Assembly: GCF_000241325.1 (NCBI RefSeq)
Contig: NZ_BAEI01000071.1
Coordinates: 1 to 33,706, forward strand
DNA: 33,706 bases
Reading direction: 5' to 3'
From: Gordonia polyisoprenivorans NBRC 16320 = JCM 10675
Lineage (GTDB): Bacteria > Actinomycetota > Actinomycetes > Mycobacteriales > Mycobacteriaceae
The notes below the pieces were generated by a model. That model did no database searches. It worked only from the letters and a program-made list of their open reading frames with translations, and was not told the origin of the DNA. Of the stretch, positions 31,974 to 33,706 are shown piece by piece; position 1 is the stretch's first letter; each line of letters begins with the position of its first letter. The position numbers and the translations under genes are program-made.

Positions 31974-33706
31974 GTGGCCACCACCCAGGCAGTCCGCACC
32001 CGGCCCGGGTCGGCGACCCCTGCGGCGCAGTCCTACCGCACCGATCTCGACGGGTTACGGGGCATCGCGATCGCGCTGGTGGCGTGCTTTCACATCTGGT
32101 TCGGCCGGGTCTCCGGCGGGGTCGACGTCTTCCTGACACTCTCGGGCTTCTTCTTCATCGGTTCGCTCCTGCGGCACACCATCGCAAGTCAGTCCGGCGA
32201 GATCGGCCTTGCCGCGACGATCAACCCGTGGCCCCGTCTGCGCCGACTCCTCCGCCGCCTGCTGCCGGCTCTGCTGACCGTCCTGGGTGCGGTGCTGATC
32301 CTGACGGTGCTCCTGCTGCCGCCGACCCGATGGGCCAACATCGGTCGCGAGCTCACGGCAAGTGCCCTGTACTACCAGAACTGGTATCTGGCACTGAACT
32401 CGCAGGACTACCTCGCGGCGAGCTCGGCGAACAGTCCCCTGCAACACATCTGGTCGATGTCGGTGCAGGGGCAGTTCTTTCTCGCCACGCTCCTGGTCGC
32501 GCTGGGCTTCGCCGGGCTGGTCAAGCTCGCCGCGCGGGTGATCGCACCGATCGCCGCACCGCACAGCATCCGCGTGTGCGTGGGGGTGGCGTTGCTCGGC
32601 GCGTCGGCCATCTCGTTTTACTGGGCCGACATGCGCATGGGCGTGAACCAGCAGTGGAACTACTTCGACACCCTCTCCCGTCTGTGGGAGCCGCTGGCCG
32701 GAGGACTGCTCGCGGTCTGGTTGCCCCGATGGCGTATCCCGAGCGCGGTGCGCACCCTCGCCGGCGCGATCGCGCTCGGACTGATCATCACCTGTGGATG
32801 GTGGATCGACGGGGTGGACTCCTACCCCGGCCCGTGGGCGCTGGTTCCGGTCGGGTCCACCCTGATCCTCATCTGGGCGGGCGCGGCCACGCTCGAACAG
32901 CGCTCCGGTGCCCGACACGCACGTCCGGTGCATCCGCTGCCGATGATCAGCCGGCTGTTGGCCTCCTCAGTGCCGGTCTGGTTGGGGACCATCGCCTACG
33001 CGCTCTATCTGTGGCATTGGCCGCTGCTCATCTTCTTCCTCAACTGGCGCGGGAAAGAGCATGCGTCGTTCCTCGACGGCGCATGCCTGCTGGCGGTCTC
33101 GATCGGTCTGGCATGGCTGACCAAGCGTTACATCGAGGACCCGCTGCGCACAGGTACCGCACCCGGTGGCCGGGGCCGAGCAACACGGCGTCTGCCCTCC
33201 TACACCGCCGTGCTCACCTCGATCCTCCTCGTGCTCAGCATGTCGGGGGCGGTCGCGATCGGGATGTGGCAACGGCACGTCTCGACGCTGACCGTCGACA
33301 CCGCCGACCTCGATCCGCGTGACTACCCCGGCGCCCGCGCATTGCTCGACGGTGCGCCGGTGCCGGCACTCGATCCGCAGCCGACGCCGCTCGCCGTCAT
33401 CGAAGACTTTCCGGAGACCTCGACGGACGGCTACATGAGCAGCTTCGAGGACCCGTCGATCCACGTCGGGGTGTACGGCGACCCGAACGCGCAGCGGACC
33501 ATCGCACTCGCGGGCGGTTCGCACGCCGAGATGTGGATCAGCGCGCTGCACCTGCTCGGCAAGAGACACCACTTCCGTGTCACCACCTACCTGAAGATGG
33601 GGTGCCCGCTCTCGACCGAGGAGCTGCCGTCGATGCAGAACGGCGTGCCGTACCCGCAGTGCCATGACTGGGTGCAGCGGGTGATCCCCCGGATTCTCGC
33701 CGATCG
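31974..33706 (+). CDS. Acyltransferase-3 membrane protein with SGNH domain, 3' end outside the window
   Basis: This is an OafA/YrhL-type O-acyltransferase. At least 577 codons are open to the window edge. The start is GTG at 31974. The catalytic head reads YRTDLDGLRGIAIALVACFH and GGVDVFLTLSGFFF. Then come about ten membrane segments to residue 430 or so, including YALYLWHWPLLIF and RYIEDPLR. The extracytoplasmic C-terminal part has IALAGGSHAEMW, block I of an SGNH hydrolase with Gly in place of the usual Asp. Such proteins acetylate or acylate cell-surface glycans. A similar gene lies near bioA in mycobacteria as I recall. Substrate unknown. Confidence 0.9.
   Translation, partial: MATTQAVRTRPGSATPAAQSYRTDLDGLRGIAIALVACFHIWFGRVSGGVDVFLTLSGFFFIGSLLRHTIASQSGEIGLAATINPWPRLRRLLRRLLPALLTVLGAVLILTVLLLPPTRWANIGRELTASALYYQNWYLALNSQDYLAASSANSPLQHIWSMSVQGQFFLATLLVALGFAGLVKLAARVIAPIAAPHSIRVCVGVALLGASAISFYWADMRMGVNQQWNYFDTLSRLWEPLAGGLLAVWLPRWRIPSAVRTLAGAIALGLIITCGWWIDGVDSYPGPWALVPVGSTLILIWAGAATLEQRSGARHARPVHPLPMISRLLASSVPVWLGTIAYALYLWHWPLLIFFLNWRGKEHASFLDGACLLAVSIGLAWLTKRYIEDPLRTGTAPGGRGRATRRLPSYTAVLTSILLVLSMSGAVAIGMWQRHVSTLTVDTADLDPRDYPGARALLDGAPVPALDPQPTPLAVIEDFPETSTDGYMSSFEDPSIHVGVYGDPNAQRTIALAGGSHAEMWISALHLLGKRHHFRVTTYLKMGCPLSTEELPSMQNGVPYPQCHDWVQRVIPRILAD

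Overview
The window is high-GC DNA from a mycolic-acid-containing actinobacterium (order Mycobacteriales). Gordonia or a close relative is my best guess. This rests on three things: the his-trp-lgt and bio-nad gene neighbourhoods match the mycobacterial order as I remember it, there is a secreted Ag85-type mycolyltransferase, and genes are densely packed with ATGA/GTGA overlaps. About 33 protein genes were found and no rRNA, tRNA, CRISPR array, transposase or integrase. No gene-free stretch exceeds 300 bases.

Left block (1-14128, all minus strand). Transcription runs hisD-hisC-hisB-hisH-(small membrane protein)-hisA/priA-impA-hisF-hisI, then a small tautomerase, trpE, a Trp-associated membrane protein, trpC, trpB, trpA and lgt, whose 3' end runs off the window. 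Together these make most of the histidine and tryptophan pathways. hisG, hisE, trpD, trpG and trpF are absent here. The hisA product looks like the dual HisA/TrpF enzyme PriA, which would link the two pathways. hisC carries an apparent one-base frameshift in a homopolymer. hisF ends in four 24-bp palindromic repeats, and lgt ends in a long acidic heptad-repeat tail.

Middle block (14372-22079) looks accessory. It holds a mycolyltransferase, an amidohydrolase plus APC-type permease unit divergent from a TetR regulator with a palindromic operator between them, a GT-C-type membrane glycosyltransferase and a short-chain dehydrogenase.

Right block (22346-31903) is cofactor synthesis. nadA and nadC are 4 bases apart with nadB missing. 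Next come a small LuxR-type regulator and an NrtR-type Nudix regulator whose Nudix box is degenerate. Then comes a DUF2567 membrane protein, bsaP and bioB-bioD-bioF-bioA (transcribed bioA to nrtR on the minus strand). The divergent gene is a BioQ-type TetR regulator. Two copies of the same palindrome, 22 bp centre to centre, lie between bioA and bioQ. The window closes with the start of a membrane acyltransferase carrying an SGNH domain.

I see no wholly new large system. The most unusual items are the short tandem repeats at or beyond the 3' ends of three genes (lgt, hisF, the DUF2567 gene), the missing nadB, the tautomerase coupled to trpE, and the paired operators of the biotin genes.
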